Positions 48,601 through 60,629 of a stretch of DNA of 64,000 bases are shown piece by piece. The notes below the pieces were generated by a model, which saw only the letters and a list, made by a program, of their open reading frames with translations, was not told the DNA's origin and did no database searches. Origin of the DNA: Euwallacea fornicatus (taxonomy: Eukaryota > Arthropoda > Insecta > Coleoptera > Curculionidae); assembly GCF_040115645.1 (NCBI RefSeq), contig NC_089567.1:1860001-1924000 (forward strand), read 5' to 3'. A program made the translations under genes and the position numbers. How positions within the stretch are numbered: position 1 is the first letter of the stretch; the number at the start of each line of letters is the position of its first letter.

Positions 48601-50468
48601 CATATCCATTCTTTTGCAACTTTCAACTACAACAGTTTTGTAACTAATGGAATTTCGGCCGAATCACACTTGACTTCATTAAAATGTGTAGCTAGTGTCG
48701 TCCTATCTCACCATGAGCATATTGTGATACAAGTTACTTATCGTGAATCACCCTGTGTACTACATTGGATTGTCGTTGTAAAGTCATAATCTTTTATGTA
48801 ACTTTTATAGTTTTTAGGGGCATTTGTCGAATTCGGAAACTTTAACTGTTATTATATATACAGGAAAAACATTGCATTTCGTTGAAACCCAAGCTATTTA
48901 ATAAGATAAGAAACATATAAAACAGCGTACTTAATTGAAAACTAACAATTGATTTATTTGGTAACAATATGAAGGCTTTAGTACATGTGTAACGTGCCTC
49001 GTTGGAAATCATTGCTGGTTTTAGCCTGGTTGATCCTGTTGCACTTATCGTATAATGACGAGTTATGTTGACTTAGACCTACTGCGCACTTAATTTTACT
49101 TTTATTGTGTGCAGCATTTCGTCATTTTATCTATCAACATAATTAGCTAATTTTTATTTTATTTTTCTGATAATGTTGACATTTTCAGTCATTTGCATTT
49201 GCATGTCCCTGAAGGAGCCACTCCTAAAGACGGCCCAAGTGCAGGATGTACGATAGTGACCGCCCTTTTGTCACTGGCAAAAAATAAACCGATTAGGCAA
49301 GACTTGGCTATGACAGGAGAAATTTCGCTAATGGGGAAAGTATTACCTGTTGGAGGCATTAAGGAAAAGACTATAGCTGTAAGTTTTAAATATAGGGTTT
49401 TATCAGAACACAGCGATTACAAGAGATTTATGTTACTTTCGCCGCAGAACGATTGAAATTGAAGAAAAGCAGGTATCCATTACAGATTTTTCAAGAATTA
49501 TGTTTCTAATGTGCAGTGTCCTAAGAAAAATGAGACACAGAGTAAGGGTCTTAAGTAAAATGTTGCAAGAATTGAGAACAGTGTGTTTGTGAAGAAAAAT
49601 TCATCGTGATGTTATTTTCACCATTGTGAAAGGTAAAAAATGTATACCTCAATTATTTCAGTCAAGCCTATAAAGTCTTGCCCCAAATCAAAAACAGAAG
49701 TAAATCCTTTATCAATATTGAAAAGGATATTTGAGAAATTGAGTGTTCCATGAGACGAAAATCATAATTTGATTTGATGAGACACGACGGTTCTAAATAT
49801 CTAATAATTTATAGGGTATCAAATATATGTATATGTGTCCTAAGAAAATCATAATTACAGTTAATAGCGGTTTAATTATATGCAGAAAAAACCTAAATTA
49901 TCCTACTAGATTCTAAAGTAAAACACTGAGAATTATTACATCTGTACGATATATGTATGTTATAATGTATAATTTTAGTAGTACATTTTAAGCTTACATT
50001 AAAGAAACGAAAAATCAAAATTTAAAGTAATATATTTATTTCTTACAGTTCAGTCAGGGGCGATTTGAAAAGCTATTATGTTTTGATAGTTTCGTTTTTT
50101 AAAAAAGGTTCTCAACACAACGTGGTCATGATCAACTTTGAATTTACTGCATCAACCTATTCTTTTTGGGACGCTTCACATATGTATATATTGTCACATA
50201 TGAAAATATGCCACTGAGATTCTTATCGAGTGAACTTAAAGCTGTAAGCTGTGTCCTGACCAGACTCCTTGTGCTTATCTCGTGTTCGAGTATAGCATAA
50301 ATTTATGGTTTCTAGGCGAAAAGGTCTGGTGTAAAATGTATAATTCTTCCCGACGAAAATAAAAAGGATTTTAATGATTTGCCAACATTCATCACTGAAG
50401 GCTTGGAGGTGCATTTCGTCAATCACGTGGATGAAGTTTTTGAGATCGCTTTCCAGGAACCAGTTTAA
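42676..50468 (+). CDS. Lon: Mitochondrial ATP-dependent Lon protease (complete, fourteen exons)
   Basis: Exons: 42676-42990, 43377-43550, 44675-44831, 44899-45253, 45311-45440, 45498-45802, 46363-46592, 46689-46881, 46940-47098, 47416-47620, 47675-47840, 48300-48486, 49189-49378 and 50316-50468; joined they give 972 residues (human LONP1 has 959). The first exon encodes a basic, hydroxylated amino end without acidic residues for about 90 residues, as in a mitochondrial targeting sequence. A Lon substrate-binding N domain (WPHVPVIAISKNIVFPRF on) and a coiled-coil (LSLLKKEYELSKLQQKIG) follow. The AAA+ domain has Walker A GPPGVGKT (546-553) and Walker B LVLIDEVDK. The proteolytic domain has the Ser876 / Lys919 dyad in KDGPSAGC and GGIKEK, 43 residues apart as in E. 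coli Lon. It degrades oxidised and misfolded proteins in the mitochondrial matrix and helps maintain mtDNA. No defects seen. Confidence 0.97.
43551..44674. other. Lon intron 2
   Basis: 1.1-kb AT-rich intron. It holds a hairpin at 44442-44466 (arms AGACTTCAAC / GTTGAAGTCT, loop of 5). Nothing else recognised. Confidence 0.5.
45441..45497 (+). other. Lon: Lon intron 5: 57 bp, multiple of three, no in-frame stop
   Basis: Starts GTGAGA, ends TTTGCAG. Retention would insert 19 residues (VRSFSSFNISILANIIFLQ) just before the conserved KRLMLSLSLLKKE helix. Alignment to the Lon family favours removal. Confidence 0.6.
46050..46263. repeat. Fragment of the same repeat family as 34280-35253
   Basis: Matches the right part of the dynein-intron element in the same direction: TTCTATCTAAAATTATGCAG against TTCTATTTAAAATTCGGAAG near 35087, then GAGTTAAGAAAAAA and ATAAATTACTGAG. 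It is strongly diverged. It lies in Lon intron 6. Confidence 0.6.
47841..48299. other. Lon intron 11
   Basis: AT-rich intron; no coding or RNA gene recognised. Confidence 0.5.
48487..49188. other. Lon intron 12
   Basis: AT-rich intron of 0.7 kb; nothing recognised. Confidence 0.5.
49379..50315. other. Lon intron 13
   Basis: AT-rich intron of 0.94 kb ahead of the last coding exon; nothing recognised. Confidence 0.5.
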
Positions 50469-50495
50469 TTATCCAAAGATAAGTTTGTTATGTAT

Positions 50496-50505
50496 AATAA
50501 ATAAA
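50496..50505 (+). terminator. Lon: Lon poly(A) signal
   Basis: Two overlapping AATAAA hexamers (50496-50501 and 50500-50505), 28 bp after the stop codon; a further AATAAA occurs near 50670. Confidence 0.6.
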
Positions 50506-50689
50506 ATGTCTATCGGATCCATTAATTTGTTCACAACATTTGTATTTTTTGGAAGATTGGAGGCATAAAATCGTAAACGAAATTCAGATCTGTCTCTGGA
50601 CAAGTTGTTTTTATTAAGTTGCATCTTTAAGATTTATTCCTCCGAGTTAGGTAAGGTTTACGATTGATTAATAAATAAAAAGAGAAAGG

Positions 50690-52380
50690 CATATGTCGTT
50701 TTGTAATTACATAAAGACTGTTCCTAAGATTGAAATATGTTTTTTATGAATTTTTGTACATAATGTACGTAAGGTGATAATTGTTATTATGTGAGCATGA
50801 AGATAAATGAGTTTTTTTAAAATAATTTGCCTTTATTTTCATTTAATGGAATTTTATGTATATATCCCAAATCGCATGTTTCCTTCAATTTTTTCAGTAT
50901 CCAGTCCAAAATTTGTTAGCACTAAAAAATGACCCTATAATAAGATTTAACCACGAACAAATAATAATAATAAAAAGTTTTCCTTCCCATATGTTCACGT
51001 GTATTCAAAAGAGCAAAAAGGTATTAATGTGGAAAACATACATTCGACGGAACCAAAATCCGCGTAATCGGCCATTGTAGATGCAATCATATGCACTTAA
51101 ATAGACAAACATGAATAGCGTTGTTGATAACACAGGTTCGATGCCCAGTTGGGTATTTTTTTGTATAGAGAGTGTAGAAAAAATACTAGCTAGAAAACAT
51201 TTTAACATGCTCCGGTTGGGGCTCGAATACAATATTTCACGCTCGTGTATTAAGAATAACTTTCTTTGCTTGTTAAGTAATATGTTGTTTTTATGGGTGT
51301 CTAGTAATATGTAAAACATGATATCTTAATTGAGATTGACGATTTACAGAGTGATCGTTGTTTTTCAGTCAGTACCCGATTTATTTTTCCCAACATGTTA
51401 TATTGTGGATTGGTAGTTATATTGCAGCTATAGTGACTTAGGTACTTTTAGACAAATCTGTAGGTATTAACTCACATTTATTATATATAATTTAGTAAAA
51501 AATCTTTCATCTAACGTAATAGTAGTATGGTGTAATTTACTGGCAAGAAAATGTGTAGTTTCTAATATTTGGTAGTTACTGGTAGCTTTGATATGCAATT
51601 GTACTTATTCGCAGCAAAATATTACCAGATTTTTTTTAGGCATTTGGCGGTCTTTGTATACATAATCCCATAAAATTTGATAAGAAAAGAATAGGTAACT
51701 GTTTTTTCAAATGTAAATTAGTTAATAATTTTTATCATTAGTGGGTTTATGTACTTTTGCAAGAGTTGCACCAGTATTAATAAGAACAAAAATGCATTTT
51801 AAATAGATGGCTCTCAATAAAGCGTAGAATGCTAGTAGAACAAATTACCGTAAAACAAAGAATCGTAGAGCGACAATTAAATATGTAGATTAATACTCAT
51901 TGATATTCGTATTTAGAAATGCAGAGTCGTGTGAAGTCGGACACCTCTGGTTAATAATTTCTATATAGGCGTTACAAATTCTTATTTAAGCGGGAAACAC
52001 TTATTTAATAAAGGCAAAATTGCCCATCTTTCGGTGTAACTTAAAATCCTTGAATTTTTCTCAAGTTTTGTGTAAAAATTATAAAGTGTGTTATAATATG
52101 TGTGCGTGTTGCGTTCTATATTGGTACCGAAGGAACTTTATTTGTTGCTCAAACACAAATATCTTCGTATCTTACGCAGATTAATACCAATAAAACAATA
52201 AAATCGTTCAAGGAATTAAAGGCTTTGCAAATATTTGAACGTAGGTAATATTAAATTGTAATTTAATACATTTACACAGTCTATATTCCAATCGTAAACG
52301 ATATCGAAATGTTGTAGATCCGTTTTTGGTTAGAGATTTAATTCAAAACCTCTTTCGAGTTGAACTTAAAACTTGTAAAG
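50690..52380. other. Spacer between Lon and the next gene
   Basis: AT-rich. Overlapping open frames near 51005-51319 on both strands have no family features. The right end is presumably promoter for the 52.7-kb gene. Confidence 0.4.
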
Positions 52381-52455
52381 TTTATTTGCAACCACGTGAT
52401 ATCACCCGTGGAATACATTCGAACCTCGTTAACACATTAACAGAAAATATAACAG
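52381..52455 (+). promoter_or_regulatory. Possible non-coding first exon of the 52.7-kb gene
   Basis: A good donor (AACAG-GTATGT) follows 52455, and the coding exon begins after an acceptor at 52685-52686. The left boundary is unknown. A CACGTG E-box lies near 52395. Confidence 0.35.
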
Positions 52456-52707
52456 GTATGTACACACCTTTGAATATTGTCACATATTTAGCATTCTTCC
52501 TTTAAACCTCAGTAGCTAAAAACGCCAATCATATTGAATCTTCCAAATTGTTACCATGAACAATTCGCAATATATGGTGCAATAAAAATAGATAATTCAC
52601 CAGGTTAGTTCAAATTTAGGTAATTAACAAACTAAAATTAATTAATAATAAATTAAAAATTAGTTGATACTTTTGTTTCGATGTAGGCGTATAAGTAAGC
52701 AAGAACT

Positions 52708-55700
52708 ATGTCGAATTCTGACAAAAAAATCATGGAAGACGGGACGAAGACGCCCCTGATTATGGTCGAGGGACCTTCCCGTGAAAATTTACGGGATATT
52801 CCGTATGCAGATGGTGAAAGAGAGTTTGAAGACGGAGATGACGCTTCGCGAAGAGGAAGTTTGACTGTTAGTCACAGAAGAAACAGCGTGTCTTTGCCTA
52901 ATTTAGAAGATCTAAAAGTTTTCACTCAATTACATCAGGAGGTAAGTTTTCTGAGATAATTAAGGTAAACATTGTTATGCATATTGATATGAAGCGGAGG
53001 GACTCCAGTCCAAAAAATGTTCATCATAAAGTCCATGCGTAATGAATTTGGATCCATTCTACCCATGAGATTAGTTTGGTTATTAACGATTGTTGATCAT
53101 CCCTTGGGTAATAAACCATTTTTGTTTATATGTATAATTACATTGGAATAAAAAAGGTTCCAATTAAGTTGCACTTAGTTACAGGGCAACATTTATTGCA
53201 ATATTTGACTTTTCAATGAAAAAAAAAAAATTCGACATGACAAAGTTTAATAGATAGAGTCGATCTAAAAATATCGTAAATGGATAATATGAACCGGGTT
53301 TTAGATGAAAATAACCGTGAATACCATACGTTTTGATATGAGCATTTTATACATTTTCACTTCATGTTTTTCATAATTTTTCGATAATTTTTGGAAATTT
53401 TTACACTTAAAGAAAAATACGGCTTCCATTCTAACATAGCTGGACCGAATCGTACTTTCAAATTTTTTAAAACAACTTCAAACAGCTATTTTAAACGCCT
53501 TCAATATTATATTTTAAGTCGAAAGTGTTCTTTCTTTATATCCAAAATCTTGAAAAAAAGTTGTGGGTAACGATATATTTACTAAATCACCGTATAAGGG
53601 CTGAAGTGGAAATCTGTAAATTTGCAGTAAATACAAAGTGAAGAAAACTAATATATATTTAGTTTTTGAGGCCATTTAATAAACAAAATTTTTAGATTTT
53701 TTTCTTTATTTTTTTCTGGCGTTAATACTTAACACGGAGAAAATATTAAAAATAAAAAGAAAAATTAATTGAAATTTGTAGCGTTTAAAACTTCGTTGTG
53801 CATGTGTTACACTTTCAATATTTCTTTTGTTTTTTGTTAACACTTACTACAGTTTTTAAGGAATTCATGTCCAATTTTTAATGTATGCATACCTGCAGGT
53901 TTTCTGAGTCATGTGCAAAATCTATTGGGTAAAAATTCTTTGGTGTCCGGTTCCTATTTACCACTCCAACATTTTCGTGTGGCAGGACACTGATCAATCA
54001 TTTCTTGATATCTGGAATTCAAGTTCAATTTAGCATTCGGCTTGGCCATTTTGTTTCTTTGGTATATCTATCAGTTTTTTCTTTGAGAAAATAAGAAGAA
54101 TGGAAGAGAAAATAATGAACAATGGAGAATATTTTCCTCATGTTGCTTTTAAGTTGATATATTAGGATTGAATTGTGTTTTCTATCTTATTTTCACACGT
54201 AATGTCATGCTAAGAAGATAGGATGGTATTGAACCCGGGGAATCATCTAGATATAACTTACAAAAAGAAAATAGCTGAAGAAACAATATTTAGAAAGTTT
54301 TATAAGGGTTTCTTGAAACAGCAATTTCCTCACTCTAAATTTTACTCTAAAAATATTTATTTACCTCTCTACTAATGTTATTCGCAATAACTCGAATAAA
54401 TAGGTACAATGGAATTTTTTTTTGTTAAAACTTCTCAGTCTCTATTAGTATATTGGATTTTTAAGAACTTTTCTATCAAATGACTCCACTCTGGCACCTG
54501 ATACTTTCTTTTCGAGTTTTCTGCAAATTGGCATCAACAGTTTTAGCGCCTGCGCTTTGCACCCCTATTATTCAACGTTGTCTGTGATCCCCCGTATCCG
54601 CAAACATTCAATTTAAGGCTCCTACAAAAATTCTAAAACGAACGAAGTGTCCTTGAGAGTATTTGCGAAACTATGTAATGATCGATCTATTATTTAACAA
54701 TCTGAATTTATTTATGTTGCAATGTGGAAAATTCCGTTCTTTGCGTTTTTAGTGGCAAGAGCTCAGAAACGGCTATAGATATGGAAATATTGCCATCGAC
54801 AAAAAAGTGTCTAAATTCAGTGAAAAGTTCAATTTTCGTGTAACTCACATGGTTGATGGAGTGGTACAAAGAAGTTTGAGATAGTAGCAAGGCCGTCCTT
54901 TTTTTACTTCAATTTTCAAGATAATGAATTCGTGGTGGAATTTTACCACAATAACTTTAACTTCACCTCAAAAACTGCACCATCAAGTTTGTATTTAAAT
55001 TGGACCTTTGAGTGACCATCATCAGTTTTTAAAACAGATCCATGATTTTTTCATAACTATTTAGATGAACCGTTTTCATTGTGAGTTCAACCGGCACAAG
55101 TTATCGTTGAATTACATTTTTAGTTGTTAGTCTAAAAAATATTTTATATGAACCTGTATTTCTCAGAATTTAATACTTAATGAAATTTTCAACTGGATAC
55201 ATGCTCGTTCGATTTTAGTCTCTAAATGTTTTTTTGTCCATTTATTATTAAACTAACTAGAGGTAGATAGTTGGTAGTTTAATGTTACTTTGTAATTCAG
55301 AGATTTTGCAGTGAGTTTAAATAATTTCTTTATTTCGGTACATTGCGCTTTGCGTTATTTGACCAATGGTGTTTTTGCGTGTGGAAAAGTATCGCTTTCC
55401 ACATTTAAAACAACTGTTAAATTTGCTAGGGATTTCAAAACAGAAATTTATACTGTTTTATTAATAACAGGGTGCAATTAGTGCATTGGAAATAACTGGA
55501 TACCTTTATAAATTATTTTATTAAAAAATTATTGGCTGATTTGCATGCAATTTTTTGCAAAATACTAGCACATCAAAAAATGTCTCAGATTTTTGGCACT
55601 GCTCAATCAAGAATTTCTTTTTGCTATTTTCACTTTTTGCAACAATGCATTGCTCGATGAAAGTAATTTGACATTTTAAAAGGAGAATAGTTGGATCAAA

Positions 55701-58700
55701 AAGGGTGAATGATTAAAGCTCCTGCTCCGATTCTGGAGTCGTTTTCTCTCAAATTAAAATTTCAATAGAATCAACCCATTCAGAGTGGTTCGTGTTGTCA
55801 TGAAATGTCTATAATATACAGTGTGTCCGGGTTAAGGATTTAACACTTTCGTAAAACCTTTATTTCTTAATCGATTTTGACGTTTTTTTTTGTTAATTAG
55901 ATATTCAAAATGCGCATTCGTCTAATGGATACGATCCCTCTTTACCCATAATCATAACCAATTGCGTGCATTTTTATAGGATTAAACTTCGGAAAATACT
56001 ATTAGGGCTTTTTTGGGATAAAAACGAAAACAGATTCTTAATTAGAATGACCTGAAACTTACCTGTTCCGATTTTCATTTTTCTACTGTACAGGATTTTC
56101 GAGAAAATCAATAAAACATGTTTTTTACGTAAACAAATTTTAAAATTGGCAAAAAAATTTATTTTAACAATAATTAACTAAATTTTTCTACGTTTACGAC
56201 AAATGGTGCAGTATCGACACAAAATTGTAGAATATGGAGTAATCAGAACCCGAATTGGATAATCGAATGTAAACGACAGTACTCCTTAAAAGTAAACGTT
56301 TTCTGTGATATCTTAAATCAAAAGATTATTGGGCCATATTTTTCCAACGAAAATTTGAATGCAGCTCGTTTCCTGAGGTTCTTACAAAATGAGTTTAGTG
56401 ACGTACTTGATGAGCTTCCCCTGGGTTATCACTACAATTTACATTTACAACTTGATGGAGCGCCCATTCATAATGCGGTTAATGTGAGAAATTGGTTAAA
56501 TGATAATTGATAATTTTCCCAATCGCTGGATCGGACGAAATAGTCCTCTTATTCGTTGGCCACCACGATCTCCGGATATCACACCCATGGATTTTTTCGT
56601 TTGGGGAACAATAAAAAATCAAGTTTATGGCACAAGACCCCGCACCCGAGAAGAGCTTTGTGCGCGTATTAGAGAGACTTGTCAGAGCATAACTCCACAA
56701 CAACTAAGTAAAGTACTGAGAAATAATCGTCGACGTATTGAAAAATGTATACGAGAATTTGGGGGGTTGATTGAAAATATCAAAATTTAGTTAATTATTG
56801 TTAAAATAATGTTTTTTGCCAATTTTAAAATTTGTTTACGTAAAAAACATGTTTTATTGATTTTCTCGAAAATCTTGTACAGTAGAAAAATGAAAATCGG
56901 AACAGGTAAGTTTCAGGTCATTCTAATTAAGAATCTGTTTTCGTTTTTATCCGAAAAAAAGCCCTAATAGTATTTTCCGAAATTTGATCCCATAAAAATG
57001 CACGCAATTGGTTATGATTATGGGTAAAGAGGGATCGTATCCATTAGACGAATGCGCATTTTGAATATCTAATTAACAAAAAAAAAATGTCAAAATCGAT
57101 TAAGAAATAAAGGTTTTACGAAAGTGTTAAATTGTAATGTACCCTTAGGCTACGCCTATGAATTTTCACTACCTTAGTGGTATGTCCAGGATGGTCATAT
57201 GTCGGGAACCCATTATCTTCCAATAAGGGTTACCCTTTATAAAAACTTTCACTCCTCTTCCTCGTCAAGACGAAAGTCTAAAGTATCCACATTTTGATAA
57301 AATCAGACTACAGCTGCAACACCCTCGTAAATTATCCTTTCTTACCATTGTCTTGACTTTACGTGTTAAGAATTTCGAAATTTACCATCTGTGGGTTATC
57401 TTGCTTATTGCCTAAAACCGGAGCACGCCCATGGGTACTGACCTCCATTTTTTTTAGTACTTAAGATACCCCCAAGCTTGTAACAACCCCCATTTTTTAA
57501 TTATGACGATACGAATGATATAGCTCGACGCTCCCGGAATCTTGTAAAATCCCTCATCCTTAACTCTGGACTCTCTCCATTGAAATGCCTGTTAAAGCCC
57601 AAGATCTTTAGTTTTGAAACGATTCAGGGTTGTGTGTGTCATAACGAGTGGAATAAAATCTACTAAAGTGTTCCCGAGTTTTGTTTCACGAGTTCCATTA
57701 CAAAATCCTTAACCCGGACACACTGTTTATACAAGTTTTCCATTATTTTCATTGCCAATATAAGGAAGTTCGGTCAATGTTCAGTAAACTCCCCGTATAA
57801 GAGAACCTATGATTGAGATGGGATAGTCTAGTTTAGATAGTTGTGCGATAAGACACACGCTGCGTTCGTAGAAGATCTAAGGTGTAGAAAAAGCTTGAAA
57901 TCGTTAATAGTGAAGTAGTAGAGAGTCAATTCAGTATACCGGAATTCATTGAATCCATGCACGCAACAGTATATTTTTAAGGATGATCCCGGTTCATTCT
58001 ACAAAATAATTTTCTTATAAAGTTTATCTCTATCTGGAGCTGTATCATCACCACCGCCCAGTTCTTGAATCATCTAATTAAAAAAAAATTAATATTTATA
58101 TGATAATATGTGTAAAAAATGTAGCAAACAATAGAACTTAAACAGACGTTAATTTAATGATTTCCTCAACATTTTAGTTAACAAACTGATTATATTACAC
58201 GTCATTGAGATTACAAATACAGGTACCGACAAAATATTTATCGATTTTATCAAAATTGTAGAGAAAAGCTGATTCATCTTGTAATTAGAAACAGCTTTGT
58301 GCAGAACGAAAGATGGGTTGAAGATTATTTTCTTTTCATTACCGTTAATTACGGATATTAATTATTTATTTTTCAACGACTAAGAGTTTTTTACAATCGC
58401 ATCAATATCAGATTGAGCCTTTTGGATTGCAGGACATATCACATTTACTTTTCGGGAATGCGTTGAGCTGAAAGGTCAATGTTGAAACGGCTCGTTTGGG
58501 GATCAACATAAAACGTTTGGTACTCAAAAGGGTTTTGTTGCTCATATTCGAGCAATAATTTTTGTTGTTAATAATAATTCGTTTCGTCTGACCCCATATA
58601 CGAAAACACTTGTGTATTATTAATATCTGTTGGAAGTCACTTGAATCATAGTTTGAAATGAAAACGTCGTTTATCTTTACGGGTTAATGACGGTCAAACC

Positions 58701-59253
58701 GCTATAATCAAAATATCACTCAATGGTTTTATTTGTTTTCATAAACAAGACCTTTATATTTATGCATACATAAATGAAATGCTTTGCTCGCTCTCTCTCT
58801 TCATGAAACGTGTCTTCATATGAAATGAATTCTCAAATACGACCAGTCGTTTCTTCTCCGAGACTCCTCCGTGGGATTAATATCTCTCGAAAAACCGGTA
58901 ATTATGAGGAAATCCCGGTCGGTCAGTTTTAGTGGCGTAGTTGGGCTCAATGGTTATGAAACACCAATTAAGGTAACACGTACCTAAGTATCAAATACTA
59001 GTCGAGTTGTGACGATTCAAAAATAATCATAATAATAGGTCAATTATAAAGAGATTTACTTAAATACAGGCAAAATCAACACCGTTGTGTACGTTCGAGA
59101 GTGAATTCAAGTGACCATCATACGTTTGGGTTTTCTTAAATGAATTCAGAAGAAGAGGACTTAATTTTGAGGTAATTTTTTTATCTCCTTTCAGGTCACT
59201 ATTTTGAATTCTCAGAGTGACTTAGACACTGACGATGAGTACGGAGGCGGACG
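52708..59253 (+). CDS. Unrecognised gene, first two coding exons (partial)
   Basis: Exon 1: acceptor at 52685-52686, ATG at 52708, donor GTAAGT after 52941 (78 codons, phase 0). It begins MSNSDKKIMEDGTKTPLIMV and is hydrophilic and disordered, with two basophilic-kinase (PKA-like) sites, RRGSLTVS and RRNSVSLPN, then LEDLKVFTQLHQE. Exon 2: 59195-59253 (acceptor CTCCTTTCAG, donor CG-GTGAGT) continues in frame as VTILNSQSDLDTDDEYGGG, acidic, leaving phase 2. The linking intron is 6.25 kb and carries a transposon. No transmembrane or enzymatic motif is visible yet; it looks like the cytosolic N-terminus of a larger protein whose other exons lie right of the window or were missed. I do not recognise the family. 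Confidence 0.6.
52942..55816. other. Intron of the 52.7-kb gene, left part
   Basis: Long AT-rich stretch with homopolymer runs; no exon or element with clear ends recognised. Confidence 0.4.
56235..56790 (+). pseudogene. Amino-truncated mariner/IS630-like transposase
   Basis: Reading starts abruptly inside the catalytic domain (QNPNWIIECKRQYSLKVNVF), without helix-turn-helix and first catalytic Asp. IIGPYFSNENLNAARFLRF, then LQLDGAPIHNAVNVRNWL (second Asp) follow. A frameshift near 56505, at a repeated GATAATT, precedes NRWIGRNSPLIRWPPRSPDI and PMDFFVWG (third acidic position), ending with stop at 56788-56790. It cannot make an active enzyme. Confidence 0.85.
57133..57702. mobile_element. 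Solo LTR of a retrotransposon, nested in the transposon arm
   Basis: 570 bp bounded by TGTAATG...CATTACA (5'-TG...CA-3') and by a 4-bp direct repeat AAAT (57129-57132 and 57703-57706). Removing it together with one AAAT restores the exact mirror of the left arm (GTTAAATCCTTAACCCGG), so the insertion came after the transposon. A TATA-like TTTATAAAA lies near 57236 and AATAAA at 57652-57657, as in an LTR's U3 and R. No retroviral-type coding remains; the family (BEL/Pao or Ty3) is not decided. Confidence 0.8.
57727..59194. other. Intron of the 52.7-kb gene, right part
   Basis: AT-rich. A short CT run occurs at 58788-58800. A GT donor after CCAATTAAG near 58972 could end an alternative leader exon, but I cannot support one. 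Confidence 0.35.
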
Positions 59254-59361
59254 GTGAGTACTTGCTATAGGGGACCAACTTATTAAACCACATTTGGCCT
59301 TCAAAACAATTTTTTTCGACCAAAAACGTAGTTTCGAAATTAGCTCATCGTCTAAAAAGTA

Positions 59362-60629
59362 TTAGGTCGTGTAGTATGAAATGAGTAGAATTGAATTGAA
59401 GCTTTAGTCATTTTTTCTTCATATGAAATGTTTTTATTGTCAATCGAAATATGCACCGCCATTATCGATACACTTCTGCCATTTAACGGGAAGTTCATTG
59501 ATTCCCCTGCTGTAAAAGCCCGCAGGCCGGGAGTCGATAAACTCGTGGAAGGCAGCTTTGACAGCCTCGTCGGAGTTGAATGTTTTTCCTACCCCCAAGA
59601 AGTTATCCAAATTTTGAAAGAAGTGGTAATCAGTGGGTGCTAAGTCGGGTGAATACGGTGGATGACGAGGAGTTTCCAATTCCAACTCCTGTAGCTTAGC
59701 CGAGGTGACTTGTGCGATGTGTGGCCGAATGCAACAATAGCGGTGCGCTTCGATTGACTAATCTTGGCTGCTTAACCGTCAGTTGCCTCATCATTTCGGT
59801 CAGTTGTCGGCAGTAGGCATCAGCCGTAATCGATTCACCAGGTTTCATGAAGCTGTGATCAATGACACCAAACGGACACCATAAGCTTCTTTTGATGAAG
59901 ATTTTTTTTCGCACAATGTTTTGGTGGTTCATCTTGATCCAACCACTGCGATGAACGTCTGGTATTGTCTTATAGGATCCATTTCTCATCACAAGCAACA
60001 ATCCGATTCAAAAATGGATCGTTATTGTACCGGCACAACAAAGAAACACAAGCTTCGAGACGTCGTTCTTCCTGTATGTCGCTCAACTCATGCGGTACCA
60101 ACTTGTCCAGCTTCTTCACCTCACCAATTTCAGCCAAATGAGTCAACATTGTTTTTGTGGTTACACTGAATATTAACGAAAATTCGAACGCACTTTGACG
60201 TGGATTCGCTTCCCTCATGGCTTTCAGATGATCGTTATCCACCTGAGTTTGAGGTCGTCCACGTGGTTCATTTGTTAGGTCAAAATTGCCAGAACGAAAT
60301 TTCATGAACCAACGAGATGCTGTTTGCTGTGAAGTGACTTCAGTACCAAACACATCATTAACATTGCGAGCCGTCTGAGCTGTTGTGGTTCCACGGTGGA
60401 ACTCATATTTCATTAACGCACGAATTTCACTTTTTTGCATGGCTGCACAGAAATTTTTATTAAAAAAAAAGTTTTCAATAATTTTTAACGCTTTAAACTC
60501 TGATCGAAAGAGGAAGAATGTGCCTTTTCCACATAATAAAGTCAAGTCAAAATATGGATTTAGAGTGAAGTTATTCGCAGTTGAATGTGGCATTTGGAGA
60601 ATCTGCTCATTTCATACTACACGACCTAA
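59362..60629 (-). mobile_element. Mariner element (cecropia-type), 1.27 kb
   Basis: Terminal repeats TTAGGTCGTGTAGTATGAAA (59362) and its reverse (60629) agree over at least 24 bp, with TA flanks at 59360-59361 and 60630-60631. The length is typical for a complete mariner. It encodes one transposase on the minus strand. Confidence 0.93.
59440..60440 (-). pseudogene. Mariner transposase, cecropia subfamily-like, damaged at the catalytic site
   Basis: From ATG at 60440 (MQKSEIRALMKYEF): helix-turn-helix part with VDNDHLKAMREANPRQS, then EIGEVKKLDKLVPHEL (the WVPHEL motif as LVPHEL) and IVACDEKWILYDNTRRSSQW with the first catalytic Asp. A frameshift near 59880 precedes HSFMKPGESITADAYCRQL. In the second catalytic block LLLH runs straight into a shifted RPHIAQV, so the expected Asp-Asn is gone (about 8 bp missing near 59735). 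The rest, ETPRHPPYSPDLAPTDYHFF with the third Asp, is intact to stop at 59440-59442. It resembles Hsmar1-type mariners. Dead but fairly young. Confidence 0.9.

Larger units (their letters stand above)
55819..57725 (+). mobile_element. Mariner/IS630-like transposon with about 350-bp inverted arms and a nested solo LTR
   Basis: The left arm (55819-56182, starting CAGTGTGTCCGGGTTAAGG) and the right arm (about 56781-57132 plus 57703-57725, reversed) are nearly identical over about 350 bp, so the copy is recent. TA precedes the left end. The right arm is split by a 570-bp insertion (57133-57702). Between the arms lies the C-terminal part of a transposase only. It lies inside the long intron of the 52.7-kb gene. 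Confidence 0.9.

Noticed and set aside
51005..51319. 104-codon minus-strand frame with an opposite-strand frame over it
   Set aside because: Neither has family features; probably an old repeat or chance.
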